Below, one piece after another: positions 25,366-32,986 of a stretch of 64,000 bases of DNA. The notes beneath the pieces are model-generated. The model was not told where the DNA came from and ran no database searches. It saw only the letters and a program-made list of their open reading frames with translations. The position numbers and the translations under genes were made by a program. The DNA lies in IMG/VR virus record IMGVR_UViG_3300042319_003013, positions 1 through 64,000 of that record; one strand, written 5' to 3'. The DNA comes from a virus. Position 1 is the stretch's first letter; each line of letters begins with the position of its first letter.

Positions 25366-25696
25366 CGACCAGTTGCTCAACGAAGCTGCGCTGCTGATCG
25401 AGGCATCGCGGATCGCACTGTCACAGGCAGCGCTCGCGCTGGATGTTGCGGTGATGGAAGAAACAGAAAAACAAACTACGAAACGAAGGAGCAGTATCGT
25501 GTCAATCGAACTGAATGCGCAAACAATTGCGGACCAGTATCAGTCAGGTCTCACAGTGGCCGAGGTGGCCGCGGCGAATGGCGTGACGTACAACAAGATC
25601 CGAACGATCTTGAAGGCAAACGGAACCCCGATCCGAAACGCCTCCGATCGACTCAAGGGTCGTACCCGACCAGATAAGCAGAAGGCCCAGGTCTGA
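25358..25696 (+). CDS. HTH protein with possible internal start
   Basis: 112 residues from GTG 25358. The C-terminal half (TIADQYQSGLTVAEVAAANGVTYNKIRTILKANGTPIR) is a resolvase/homeodomain-type helix-turn-helix; the N-terminal half is an Ala/Leu-rich helix. A second in-frame GTG at 25499 has a strong AAGGAG 8 nt upstream, so a short HTH-only form may also, or only, be made. Likely DNA binding. Confidence 0.6.
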   Translation: MSNDQLLNEAALLIEASRIALSQAALALDVAVMEETEKQTTKRRSSIVSIELNAQTIADQYQSGLTVAEVAAANGVTYNKIRTILKANGTPIRNASDRLKGRTRPDKQKAQV

Positions 25697-25863
25697 TGCC
25701 AAACTGGGTCTCCCAATTACGGAGCCTGGTATGGATTACGGTCGTCGCGGTGGTCATGGGCATCTGTGCTCTAGCCACCGCGGTGTTCGTGGGTGATATA
25801 GTTCCAGTTGCTGGTTTCGGGGTATTTGGCCTTATACTGGCAATATTGTCCCTTAATAGATAA
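25696..25863 (+). CDS. Two-span membrane protein, holin candidate
   Basis: 55 residues overlapping the previous stop (TGATG). Two hydrophobic helices (about 12-32 and 34-52) separated by a short turn, short polar ends. Size and topology fit a small holin, but nothing in the sequence proves it and the lysin is 23 kb away. Confidence 0.45.
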   Translation: MPNWVSQLRSLVWITVVAVVMGICALATAVFVGDIVPVAGFGVFGLILAILSLNR

Positions 25864-25876
25864 GGGAAACATCCAT

Positions 25877-25893
25877 TCTAAAGAATGTATAGT
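25877..25893 (+). promoter_or_regulatory. Phage promoter, -10 TATAGT
   Basis: TTCTAAAGAATGTATAGT, hexamer 25888-25893; drives 25920. Confidence 0.6.
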
Positions 25894-25919
25894 TACTCAG
25901 GCAGGAAAGGTAACCCCCA

Positions 25920-26102
25920 ATGGAACAAGCAGAAGCATACAAAGTAACGACTGTCGACGCGGAAGGCAACGAGATCGTGGCCTACGTGACACCGAAGCAG
26001 CGTCACATGTACGTATCTTCGATGAACTCGGAGTACGGTAACTCCACGGTCGAACCAGTTTCGATCGCGGATCTGCCTGAAGGAGTAACCCTCGGCGAGT
26101 AA
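25920..26102 (+). CDS. Small hypothetical protein
   Basis: 60 residues after GGAAAGGTAACCCCC; acidic ends, central KQRHMYVSSM. Its stop codon begins a GTAA repeat. Function unknown. Confidence 0.55.
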   Translation: MEQAEAYKVTTVDAEGNEIVAYVTPKQRHMYVSSMNSEYGNSTVEPVSIADLPEGVTLGE

Positions 26103-26126
26103 GTAAGTAAGTAAGTAAGTAAGTAA
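26099..26126 (+). repeat. Tetranucleotide tandem repeat (GTAA)x7
   Basis: Seven GTAA units starting at the stop codon of 25920. Because the unit is 4 nt, TAA recurs in all three frames. Prone to slippage. Confidence 0.9.
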
Positions 26127-26170
26127 ACAAACGGAGATTCGCACAATGACAAAATGACAAGGAGTCAAAC

Positions 26171-26545
26171 ATGTGGGTATTCTCACAAGATGGTTTTTTA
26201 AGCGTAGTAGATAACAGGGTCAAGCCAGGGCACCTCGCGGTTCGCGCCCGAGATCGCCAATCACTGATCGTTATCGCGGAGATGACAAACTCAGAAATTG
26301 AGTTCACCCCAACACGTGACTATCAGTACCGCGTATACGCAACCCCAGAGCAGGTCAAGGAGTTCATGACTGCCCAGATCGAAATGATCGATTACGGCAA
26401 CTTCAAGGATCGCCTCACCGATTCACGCGGATGGGAATTCCACCACGCGGCAAGCCAGGTGTGGACTGTAATGAACGAGATTGCGGACGATGAGTATCGT
26501 CAGTGGGCAGACGCGCGCTACAAGAAGTACAGCGCTACTCGATAA
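26171..26545 (+). CDS. Conserved hypothetical protein (MWxF family)
   Basis: 124 residues after AAGGAGTCAAAC. MWVFSQDGFLSVVDNR...HLAVRARDRQSLIVIA...FTPTRDYQYRVYATPEQVKEFM...YGNFKDRL is the pattern of a conserved protein found in actinobacteria and phages; function unknown. The C-terminal helix contains WTVMNEIADDEYRQW. Confidence 0.7.
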   Translation: MWVFSQDGFLSVVDNRVKPGHLAVRARDRQSLIVIAEMTNSEIEFTPTRDYQYRVYATPEQVKEFMTAQIEMIDYGNFKDRLTDSRGWEFHHAASQVWTVMNEIADDEYRQWADARYKKYSATR

Positions 26546-26547
26546 CG

Positions 26548-26790
26548 ATGGCAGGCAAACATGAGTGCATGATCTGCGGGAAGACATTTCCCTCGATCAC
26601 TGAACACATGATCCACGCCATGAAGAAGCACGACATGAGCTACCGTCCGCACTCTCAATCGAGGTTGCGGTCGGTCTCATGTTGGGCATGTGCAAAGCCG
26701 GTAAATCCTGGAGTATACGACTGCACCTGCGGATTCAGATTCGCGGATGGTACGTGGGACCATGTCACACCCGAACGTTGGGAGAGATAA
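26548..26790 (+). CDS. C2H2 plus zinc-ribbon protein
   Basis: 80 residues from ATG 26548, two bases after the previous stop. ECMICGKTFPSITEHMIHAMKKH is a classic C2H2 zinc finger (about 6-28); CWACAKP (about 45-51) and DCTCGF (about 58-63) form a second Cys-rich knuckle. Probably a nucleic-acid-binding protein. Confidence 0.65.
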   Translation: MAGKHECMICGKTFPSITEHMIHAMKKHDMSYRPHSQSRLRSVSCWACAKPVNPGVYDCTCGFRFADGTWDHVTPERWER

Positions 26791-26806
26791 CCAATGAATG
26801 TAAGAT
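26790..26806 (+). promoter_or_regulatory. Phage promoter, -10 TAAGAT
   Basis: ACCAATGAATGTAAGAT, hexamer 26801-26806, predicted start A26813; drives 26836. Confidence 0.65.
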
Positions 26807-26835
26807 CTAAACAGGACAACGACAAAGGACACGAC

Positions 26836-27111
26836 ATGAAGAAAGTATCCCGCACAGACAAGATCTATATCGCGCTCATATCATTGATCGCGGTTGCTGG
26901 TTTCTCATACTGGAACCACCTTGAAAACCTATGGAACGAGTACACATGCGACCCTGCGCCGGTGATTATTCAAGAGGGACAGAACCTGTATCAGATCGCC
27001 TCCGCACATTGCACTGGCAACATAGGTAACGCGGTTGATGACCTGGTCATTGAGTATGGAACGACACAGATATATCCAGGTCAACAGATCTGGCTGAGCA
27101 GCAAGCCATAA
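26836..27111 (+). CDS. Membrane-anchored LysM-like protein
   Basis: 91 residues from ATG 26836 (after AAAGGACACGAC; an in-frame ATG at 26794 lies before the promoter). One transmembrane helix (about 9-25), then a LysM-like domain (about 45-90: VIIQEGQNLYQIASAHC...IYPGQQIWLSS), which would face the wall and bind peptidoglycan. Could act in lysis or superinfection exclusion. Confidence 0.65.
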   Translation: MKKVSRTDKIYIALISLIAVAGFSYWNHLENLWNEYTCDPAPVIIQEGQNLYQIASAHCTGNIGNAVDDLVIEYGTTQIYPGQQIWLSSKP

Positions 27112-27198
27112 GCATCCAGATGCGTCGAGTGCATCGCAAATAGTAAACGCGGATAAACAAGCATCAAAGTAAATGAGAAGGTCCTAGGGAGCAGAAGC

Positions 27199-27765
27199 AT
27201 GACATCAACACTGATACCGGCGACAGAACGACAGGTCTCATACCTAACAGACCTGATCAACACGAGAGAGATGGATGAGGCGCACGCGGCCGATCTGCTC
27301 GCCTCGATCGACGCAGGCATACTCGACAAGGAACGCGCCTCGCGTGAGATCCACGCGGCACTGATGTTGCCCCGACTACGCAAGTCCCGTGAGCCGTCAC
27401 CGTCACTACAGGTCTCGCTCTACCACATCCCAAAGTCGAAGTACGCCGTTCCGGTTGATGAGATCGAACTGACAGACGCGGATAAAGAGTTCAGTGGTGA
27501 CCTGATGTTTCTCGAGGTGCGGCAATACATGGGGACGCTATACATGCGTCAGTTACATGGGTCCGTGGGTGGGTTCACGCGGTCAAAGCTTTCACCTGCC
27601 ACAGTCAAGGCCCTCGTGTCGATCATCGAACGTGACCCATACAAATACGCCAAGATCTTTGGGGTGCATCACTCCTGTTGCGGGTCATGTGGCGCAGAGC
27701 TCACAGATCAGAAATCGCGTGAACTCCAACTCGGACCGGAGTGCCGTAAAAAATTCTCACGCTGA
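27199..27765 (+). CDS. Protein with C-terminal DUF6011-like Cys cluster
   Basis: 188 residues. TERQVSYLTDLINTREM at the N-terminus and CCGSCGAELTDQKSRELQLGPECRKKF at the C-terminus are the two hallmark segments of a phage family in which CGxCGxxLTDxxSxxxGxGPxC binds zinc (DUF6011-like). Middle region beta-rich. No clear ribosome binding site apart from GGGAGCAGAAGC. Function unknown. Confidence 0.65.
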   Translation: MTSTLIPATERQVSYLTDLINTREMDEAHAADLLASIDAGILDKERASREIHAALMLPRLRKSREPSPSLQVSLYHIPKSKYAVPVDEIELTDADKEFSGDLMFLEVRQYMGTLYMRQLHGSVGGFTRSKLSPATVKALVSIIERDPYKYAKIFGVHHSCCGSCGAELTDQKSRELQLGPECRKKFSR

Positions 27766-27788
27766 CGCGGATCGATACACAGCAAAAA

Positions 27789-27808
27789 GGCGAGGCTTTC
27801 GCCCCGCC
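27789..27808 (+). terminator. Terminator between converging genes
   Basis: GGCG-A-GGC / GCC-C-CGCC stem with TTTC loop, then AATTT; lies between the 27199 gene and the minus-strand 28032 gene. Confidence 0.65.
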
Positions 27809-27831
27809 AATTTACTGACGATCTTGTTAGG

Positions 27832-28032
27832 TTAGATAGTCCAGCCGGTAGGCTTGATACCAAACTCATCACTGAGGCTGCGGAGGCTCATACTTACTGA
27901 GAGTTCGAAGTCGCTCACGTGATTTGCGAGTTCCGCCAATTCTTCCTTGCGGACTGCGATCTCGTACGAGAGCACTGAGATTCGTGCTTGAATCGCCTCG
28001 AGATTCTTCGTATGCTTTTTCTTTGTTGCCAT
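27832..28032 (-). CDS. Small coiled-coil protein (minus strand)
   Basis: 66 residues; a basic N-terminus (ATKKKHTKN) then a coiled coil (IQARISVLSYEIAVRKEELAELANHV). The ATG at 28032 follows GAAAGGACGAATC; an upstream in-frame ATG at 28047 overlaps the ribosome binding site. An isolated minus-strand gene. Function unknown. Confidence 0.6.
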   Translation of the reverse strand: MATKKKHTKNLEAIQARISVLSYEIAVRKEELAELANHVSDFELSVSMSLRSLSDEFGIKPTGWTI

Positions 28033-28065
28033 GATTCGTCCTTTCATGTTTGGATGTACAAACTA

Positions 28066-28082
28066 ATTATATTTTCTCTAGA
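28066..28082 (-). promoter_or_regulatory. Phage promoter (minus strand)
   Basis: Minus-strand TCTAGAGAAAATATAAT, hexamer 28066-28071; drives 28032. Confidence 0.7.
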
Positions 28083-28103
28083 ACCAAGTTTCGCCATCTC
28101 CAA

Positions 28104-28120
28104 CGCAAGCACGGTATATT
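28104..28120 (+). promoter_or_regulatory. Promoter (leaderless), -10 TATATT
   Basis: TATATT 28115-28120 stands 6 nt before ATG 28127; the GAAAG box is missing. Confidence 0.55.
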
Positions 28121-28126
28121 AGGGCA

Positions 28127-28912
28127 ATGACTGATGACCAGAGAGAGTTTGACACCACCGCCCTTAAGAGTTCCTCATTTGCATTGCGGATACATCGTGA
28201 CTACCTTGCGCATGTCTTCCGTTGGGGTTGGGCCTCACGATACATAAACCAAGGTGACACCGCGGCACATCGCGTAATTGAGGCTGGTTGCGGTGCTGAT
28301 GCGCCTCTGTATCATGCACTCAATCGTCCACGCGGAGCCGATGGCAGACCAGACTTCTACGTTGGAGTTGACCTGAACACGATACCTTCGATCGCGCGAC
28401 GCAAGACAGGCACAAAGACAGAGCAGAGGTTTGTGCTGAAGGAGCGGTTCAACTTCGTAACGCAATGGCCTGAACTTCTTGAAGAGTACGGTGCAACATT
28501 TGATATGGCTGTCTCATTCGAGGTGATCGAACACATGACAGAGTCTCACGGTGATGAATACCTACGCGGTATACACGCGCTGCTCGCACCTGGTGGTCGC
28601 CTGATGATCTCAACGCCGGTGTTCAATGGACGCGCTGCAAATAATCACATCCGCGAATACACAATCACCGAGTTGCAGGACAAGCTTGAGAAGAATGGAT
28701 TCAGCGTGATCGATCGATACGGTACCTTTGGTTCGTACCCTGAGATCAAGCGCGGTATTCGCGAGACATTCAGCAGTGACAAGACTGACGCGATCATGGA
28801 TATATACACGCGGCTTCGTAGTTTCTATAGTGACGATGTGCTTGCGTGCTTCCTCGCACCTGCACTACCTGATTACTCACGCAATAACGCGTGGCTCGCG
28901 GTTAAAGAATAA
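28127..28912 (+). CDS. SAM-dependent methyltransferase
   Basis: 261 residues. Class I methyltransferase motifs: VIEAGCGADAPL (motif I), YVGVDLN (acidic loop), FDMAVSFEVIEHM (motif IV) and LLAPGGRLMISTP (motif VI). VIEHM followed by a long C-terminal part resembles small-molecule or sugar/nucleoside methyltransferases rather than DNA adenine methylases, so the substrate is open. No ribosome binding site; leaderless by spacing. It ends just before the terminase. Confidence 0.85.
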   Translation: MTDDQREFDTTALKSSSFALRIHRDYLAHVFRWGWASRYINQGDTAAHRVIEAGCGADAPLYHALNRPRGADGRPDFYVGVDLNTIPSIARRKTGTKTEQRFVLKERFNFVTQWPELLEEYGATFDMAVSFEVIEHMTESHGDEYLRGIHALLAPGGRLMISTPVFNGRAANNHIREYTITELQDKLEKNGFSVIDRYGTFGSYPEIKRGIRETFSSDKTDAIMDIYTRLRSFYSDDVLACFLAPALPDYSRNNAWLAVKE

Positions 28913-28928
28913 CTACGCGGTGTAGTAT
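28912..28928 (+). promoter_or_regulatory. Promoter (leaderless), -10 TAGTAT
   Basis: TAGTAT 28923-28928 stands 6 nt before ATG 28935; a probable start of the packaging/head operon. Confidence 0.55.
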
Positions 28929-28934
28929 CTAGTC

Positions 28935-30359
28935 ATGGGTAAAAGTGTCATGGAGCAGATCGCACTTCTGTCTGATGCAGAACGTCGCGCAATCCTCGAT
29001 GGCATCGACATGGAGCAATTGGTTTGGGACTGGAAGTCATGGGCCCGACCTGAGCAAATACCTCCGCCTGGAGATGACTGGGCGATCTGGTTATTCCTCG
29101 CAGGACGCGGTGCTGGTAAAACTCGATCAGCTGCTGAGTGGGTGCGCGACAAGGCGAAGGTCACAAACATGGGTCAACTCCGTTTTGCGCTGGTCGCACG
29201 TACAGCGGCTGACGTACGCGACGTTATCGTTGAGGGTGAATCAGGAATCATCTCTGTATCACCACCAAGCGAACGTCCTCTGTACGAACCGTCAAAGCGT
29301 CGACTAACCTGGCCGAATGGCAATACGGCAACATGCTTTACCGCTGACGAACCTGATGGATTACGCGGTCCTCAATTCCATTACGCGTGGGCAGACGAGA
29401 TCGCGGCGTGGCGTCAATCACCTGACGCGGCAGGTATGACCTCGTGGGACAACCTACGCGTAGGTACCCGACTTGGATCAGCACCACAGATCATCGCGAC
29501 CACGACACCTAAGCGCGTACCTGTTTTGTATAACCTGCTTAACGAGGCGCAACGTACAGGACGCGTTGTGATATCACGCGGTTCAACACTTGACAATGCG
29601 GGTAACCTCTCAAGCACATACCTTGAGGCGATCACAGGTGTGTACGCAGGTACGCGGTTGGCTGCACAAGAACTTTATGGTGAGATGCTCTCAGACGTTG
29701 AAGGCGCACTCTGGACGATTGAGTTGATCGAACGTAGTCGACAAAACGTATTCCCTGGTGGCGCGCAACTTCGCGTCGTGGGCGTTGACCCGTCAGTCGC
29801 TGAGAATCCCAGGGACGAATGCGGCATTGTTGTCTGCGCATCGACAGGCGATCGTGACCTGTATAAACGTCAGGCTTGGATTCTTGAGGACGCGACCGTT
29901 CATGGTTCGCCTGAGGTTTGGGCAAATGCGGTTGTTGCAATGGCGCGCAAGTATTCATGTCCTGTTGTTGCTGAAGTCAACCAAGGTGGCGCACTCGTAA
30001 CCAACGCAATTCAAGCGATTGATCCATCTGTAAAGGTTCTTGAGGTACACTCCAAATACGGTAAGGCGCTACGCGCTGAACCTGTAACGCTTGCGTATGA
30101 GCAGGATCGCGTACATCATGTGAACTATCTTGCTGATCTTGAATCTCAGATGTGCGCATGGATACCTGGCGAAGGCAAGTCGCCTGACAGAGTCGATGCA
30201 CTTGTTCATGCACTTACGGCGCTACTCATCAAGCCACCACCTGGTTTTGTTGGAGGGACAATCACAGCAAAATCACACGCAGGTAGGCGTCTTCCAGCGT
30301 GGCGTGGGGGAAATGGTGGATCAGGAAAAGGTGCAAGAATATTCACACCAGGTCGATAA
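28935..30359 (+). CDS. Terminase large subunit
   Basis: 474 residues. ATPase domain: Walker A GRGAGKT (57-63) and a Walker B-like YAWADEIAAW. The nuclease domain contains VGVDPSV, then VVAEVNQGG and DRVDALVHAL, the acidic residues of the terminase RNase H fold. This is the packaging motor and nuclease. It starts with the inferred leaderless ATG 28935. The C-terminus is Gly/Lys-rich. Confidence 0.92.
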   Translation: MGKSVMEQIALLSDAERRAILDGIDMEQLVWDWKSWARPEQIPPPGDDWAIWLFLAGRGAGKTRSAAEWVRDKAKVTNMGQLRFALVARTAADVRDVIVEGESGIISVSPPSERPLYEPSKRRLTWPNGNTATCFTADEPDGLRGPQFHYAWADEIAAWRQSPDAAGMTSWDNLRVGTRLGSAPQIIATTTPKRVPVLYNLLNEAQRTGRVVISRGSTLDNAGNLSSTYLEAITGVYAGTRLAAQELYGEMLSDVEGALWTIELIERSRQNVFPGGAQLRVVGVDPSVAENPRDECGIVVCASTGDRDLYKRQAWILEDATVHGSPEVWANAVVAMARKYSCPVVAEVNQGGALVTNAIQAIDPSVKVLEVHSKYGKALRAEPVTLAYEQDRVHHVNYLADLESQMCAWIPGEGKSPDRVDALVHALTALLIKPPPGFVGGTITAKSHAGRRLPAWRGGNGGSGKGARIFTPGR

Positions 30360-30393
30360 CGTCGACACTCTCTTCAAAGGATAGGTACAAATA

Positions 30394-30840
30394 ATGAGTG
30401 ATGAATTCACAGAGCCAGTACAGGAACAAGTAACAGAGACTGCACCTGCGGCAGAGGTGGTAGAAGTACCACAGCCTGCGGTAGTTGAGGTCCAATCTCA
30501 AGAACTTCCAGAACCAGTACTCGAGGTCTTCGCACAACCAGCGCCAACGCGGCATGTGATTGGTAGCGCGGATACTGATACTGTCTATCTTGACAAATGC
30601 GTATACAAGAACATGTACGCAAAGAAGTCATTGACAGTTCACCATGTACAGCGCCGACTCAATGAGCTTGGATATACGGATGCGTATAGCGATAAGGATG
30701 GCTGGTACGGTGACCTCACCAAGTCAGCTGTCGCCTCGTTTCAAGCGGCAAACAATCTTGAGGGTGATGGCCTGATGAATGCGGCAACCCTCTCTGCAAT
30801 CTTTGCGGGTGACGCAAACGTTACGGTTGCTGGAGAATAA
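30394..30840 (+). CDS. Peptidoglycan-binding-domain protein
   Basis: 148 residues: an acidic Pro/Val/Glu-rich N-terminus (1-55), then a PG_binding_1 domain (about 75-140: LTVHHVQRRLNELGYTDAY...WYGDLTKSAVASFQAANNL). It may be a wall-binding virion or lysis protein. It follows the terminase by 34 nt and a hairpin follows it. Confidence 0.7.
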   Translation: MSDEFTEPVQEQVTETAPAAEVVEVPQPAVVEVQSQELPEPVLEVFAQPAPTRHVIGSADTDTVYLDKCVYKNMYAKKSLTVHHVQRRLNELGYTDAYSDKDGWYGDLTKSAVASFQAANNLEGDGLMNAATLSAIFAGDANVTVAGE

Positions 30841-30896
30841 CAAGCGCGGTAAATATAACGCGGTCAATACAAAGCCTCTACGCTCTTAGCATATAC

Positions 30897-31023
30897 ATGC
30901 GGTAAGGGCCTTTGGCAAGTATCTAATCGTTCCCTACCCATAGGTATCTAGGAGTACCTATGCGGTAGGGACTTTTATATGCGGTAACAGTCTATATGCG
31001 GCTAATAATTCATATGCGGCTAA
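30897..31023 (+). repeat. Iteron-like repeats ATGCGG(T/C)WA
   Basis: Copies at 30897-30905, 30959-30968, 30978-30987, 30995-31005 and 31013-31023. The last three are spaced 17-18 nt apart, like protein-binding iterons. Confidence 0.65.
30932..30970 (+). terminator. Long hairpin with T-rich tail
   Basis: CCCTACC-CATAGGTA pairs with TACCTATG-CGGTAGGG (15 bp, one bulged G), 8-nt loop, followed by ACTTTTAT. A probable terminator of the terminase operon; its right arm is also an iteron copy. Confidence 0.65.
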
Positions 31024-31728
31024 CGATTATCTAGTCATCAATAAATATCATCGCGTTACCTATTTTTTTATCTGCCATTGACCATATTTACTGGCAAAAT
31101 CACACAAATATACATGCCCTTGGTAAACACCCTGGCATATAGCTATACATATAAAAAGCAATGGCCATGGTTTTCCCAGGAACTTTCATATACTTATATG
31201 TATTCTTGTCGCCTGGCACTTTTATATATGTAACAACGTCGTCTCATATACATACAAACCTCAACAGAAACTTCAGCGACATTGTCTCATGTACATACAC
31301 ATATCTACTATCGACTCGCCCAATACATGTGTAACTTTGTCATGACCCACCTGTCATATCAACATATGTCTGTCATCGTCTTATCTGTCATGTTTTATCT
31401 CTATTTTTGTACTCATATGTATAGCTTTAAGTGAACTGTCGACAACAATTGATGTTACATATCAAGTGGCCTTCAAAAAAATAAAAAATAATGGCAATGG
31501 CCATGGCCACTGTCTAATTTCTCAAAATTCTCGCAAAATATTTTTTTGTCTAATTTTTTCTTCGAGACGTTTATAAACTGCTTAAAAAACAACGTCTGGC
31601 TTCTAAGATGCCAAACCCACTAACCATAATGTACTATTCGTCCTTTCTGTACATTTCCTAGAAGTCTTTGAACGTTAATGTATCTTTCGTACACAAATGT
31701 TCCGCCGTCCCTATGTACGAGTGATACG

Positions 31729-32268
31729 ATGACGAACATGAAGCTGCCCAGTGAAGAGGTTGAGGTTTTGGTTAGGTGTTCGGGTGACGTCCTTCGTGCC
31801 CGTGTGCAGGCGCTCCGCGAGGCGGGCTGGACGCTGGCGTCGATCGCGGACGCGTGGACGCCGCCGAAGCAACGCTCGTCGATCCGCCTACTCGCAACAA
31901 CCCCAACCAAATCCCCCCTCCCAATCGTTTCGTCTCCTCCCTCTCCTTCTCCTTCTTCATCGCTAACCGCCGCGGAAAAAAAGAACCCCTCCGCTCCACC
32001 GCGCCGTCACCGACGCGCACGACGTTTCTATACGGAAGAGTCCCCCAAGATCTCAAAAGACGACGCCCGCACACTTAGACGTCTCGCACCTCTCGCACGT
32101 CGCTACCGCGCACGGGCAAACCCAAACGGAGCGTACGCCGTCGCAAACACAGAGCTCACGGGCCTGTGTATAGTCCTATATAGAGACGGTGTCTCTGTTC
32201 AAGAACTCGCCGCAACCGCCGGCGTTACATATCGGGCGATGGCCCGTCGACTGGGAGTAGGTAAGTAA
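31729..32268 (+). CDS. Putative DNA-binding protein with two HTH segments
   Basis: About 179 residues from ATG 31729 (ATG 31678 or 31738 also possible; TACGAT lies 7 nt before 31738). HTH 1 (about 22-46, LREAGWTLASIADAWTPPKQRSSI), a Ser/Pro-rich linker and basic patch (RRHRRARRF), and HTH 2 at the C-terminus (DGVSVQELAATAGVTYRAMARRLG). It lies next to the iteron region, so it may bind there. The stop overlaps the next ATG. Confidence 0.55.
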   Translation: MTNMKLPSEEVEVLVRCSGDVLRARVQALREAGWTLASIADAWTPPKQRSSIRLLATTPTKSPLPIVSSPPSPSPSSSLTAAEKKNPSAPPRRHRRARRFYTEESPKISKDDARTLRRLAPLARRYRARANPNGAYAVANTELTGLCIVLYRDGVSVQELAATAGVTYRAMARRLGVGK

Positions 32269-32663
32269 TGAACGTGATCTTTGACCTCTTTCCCGCACGG
32301 GCGGTGGTTCTGCCCGACGGAGTAGATCTAACCTACTTCAACAACTCACCCGACACGTTTGGGTACGCCGACGCGCCGCACGTCCAGCACTCACGGAGGG
32401 TCGAGGCGGTGCGCATCATCCTCACGGAGAACACGATCTTGATCGGCGCCGACAGCAGCACCGGACCTGTCCTGATCTTCCGCGAAAGATATCTGCCAGA
32501 GTCGAAGGTACTTGACCGCCGCGGAAAGAAGGTGAGCCGGATCACGACCGAGACGAACAAGATCATCCTCTTCGAGAAGGACAACAACTGCGGCTGTGGC
32601 TCACGACTTCGCGCCTGGAACCCGTACCGTACGATGAACTCAACCAAGGACCCGATCGAATGA
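32268..32663 (+). CDS. Hypothetical protein
   Basis: 131 residues, coupled to the previous gene (TAATG) and overlapping the next (ATGA). Beta-rich; CGCGSRLRAWNPYRT near the C-terminus contains a C-x-C. No family recognised. Confidence 0.6.
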   Translation: MNVIFDLFPARAVVLPDGVDLTYFNNSPDTFGYADAPHVQHSRRVEAVRIILTENTILIGADSSTGPVLIFRERYLPESKVLDRRGKKVSRITTETNKIILFEKDNNCGCGSRLRAWNPYRTMNSTKDPIE

Positions 32664-32947
32664 TCCCGACCCCGTACCACCTCATCATCATCGCTCTCGC
32701 CGCATATCGCGTCACGCGCATGATCACGCACGACACGATATTCAACGGTCTTCGTGAGAGGATCTGGCGCGTGTCACCACCTGAAAAAGAGCGACTCGGA
32801 TATTGGATCACCTGCGAGTGGTGTAGTGGAGTTTGGGTCGCATCAACGGCTATATTTATGTATACAATAGTCAGCGAAGCAACAGTCATCGTCTGCAGCG
32901 CACTCGCTGTGTCGGCGATTGTTGGCATAATGTACCGCATTGACTAG
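32660..32947 (+). CDS. DUF1360-like membrane protein
   Basis: 95 residues. LAAYRVTRMITHDTIFNGLRERIW...ITCEWCSGVWVA is the DUF1360 pattern (Arg/Asp-rich first helix and C-x2-C-x-G-x-W motif), with two further hydrophobic helices. Common in actinobacteriophages near head genes; function unknown. Confidence 0.75.
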   Translation: MIPTPYHLIIIALAAYRVTRMITHDTIFNGLRERIWRVSPPEKERLGYWITCEWCSGVWVASTAIFMYTIVSEATVIVCSALAVSAIVGIMYRID

Positions 32948-32986
32948 GGTTTTTGTCAATTCCGTCGCAAACGAACAGGAGAAGAA

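Larger units (their letters stand above)
30841..31728. other. AT-rich gene-free region with iteron-like repeats
   Basis: About 890 nt with no supported gene between terminase-side genes and the HTH/portal block. The left part holds repeats of TATGCGGYWA; the rest is strongly AT-rich with tracts of A and T, TATATG/CATATA words, and two GGCCATGG-centred palindromes (near 31166 and 31500). Candidate replication origin, packaging site or centromere-like region. Confidence 0.6.

Noticed and set aside
24583-25863. Integrase or lysogeny module near WhiB and HTH genes
   Set aside because: No integrase catalytic motifs, attachment-site-like repeats or repressor/Cro pair are visible in the window.
28127-28912. 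DNA modification methyltransferase of a restriction-modification system
   Set aside because: Class I methyltransferase motifs are present but no DPPY/NPPY or Cys5-type motif and no restriction gene nearby, so only a general methyltransferase call is justified.
31620-31910. Minus-strand frame over the HTH gene and AT-rich region
   Set aside because: Composition is a mirror of the plus-strand HTH gene and it lacks a promoter block or ribosome binding site.
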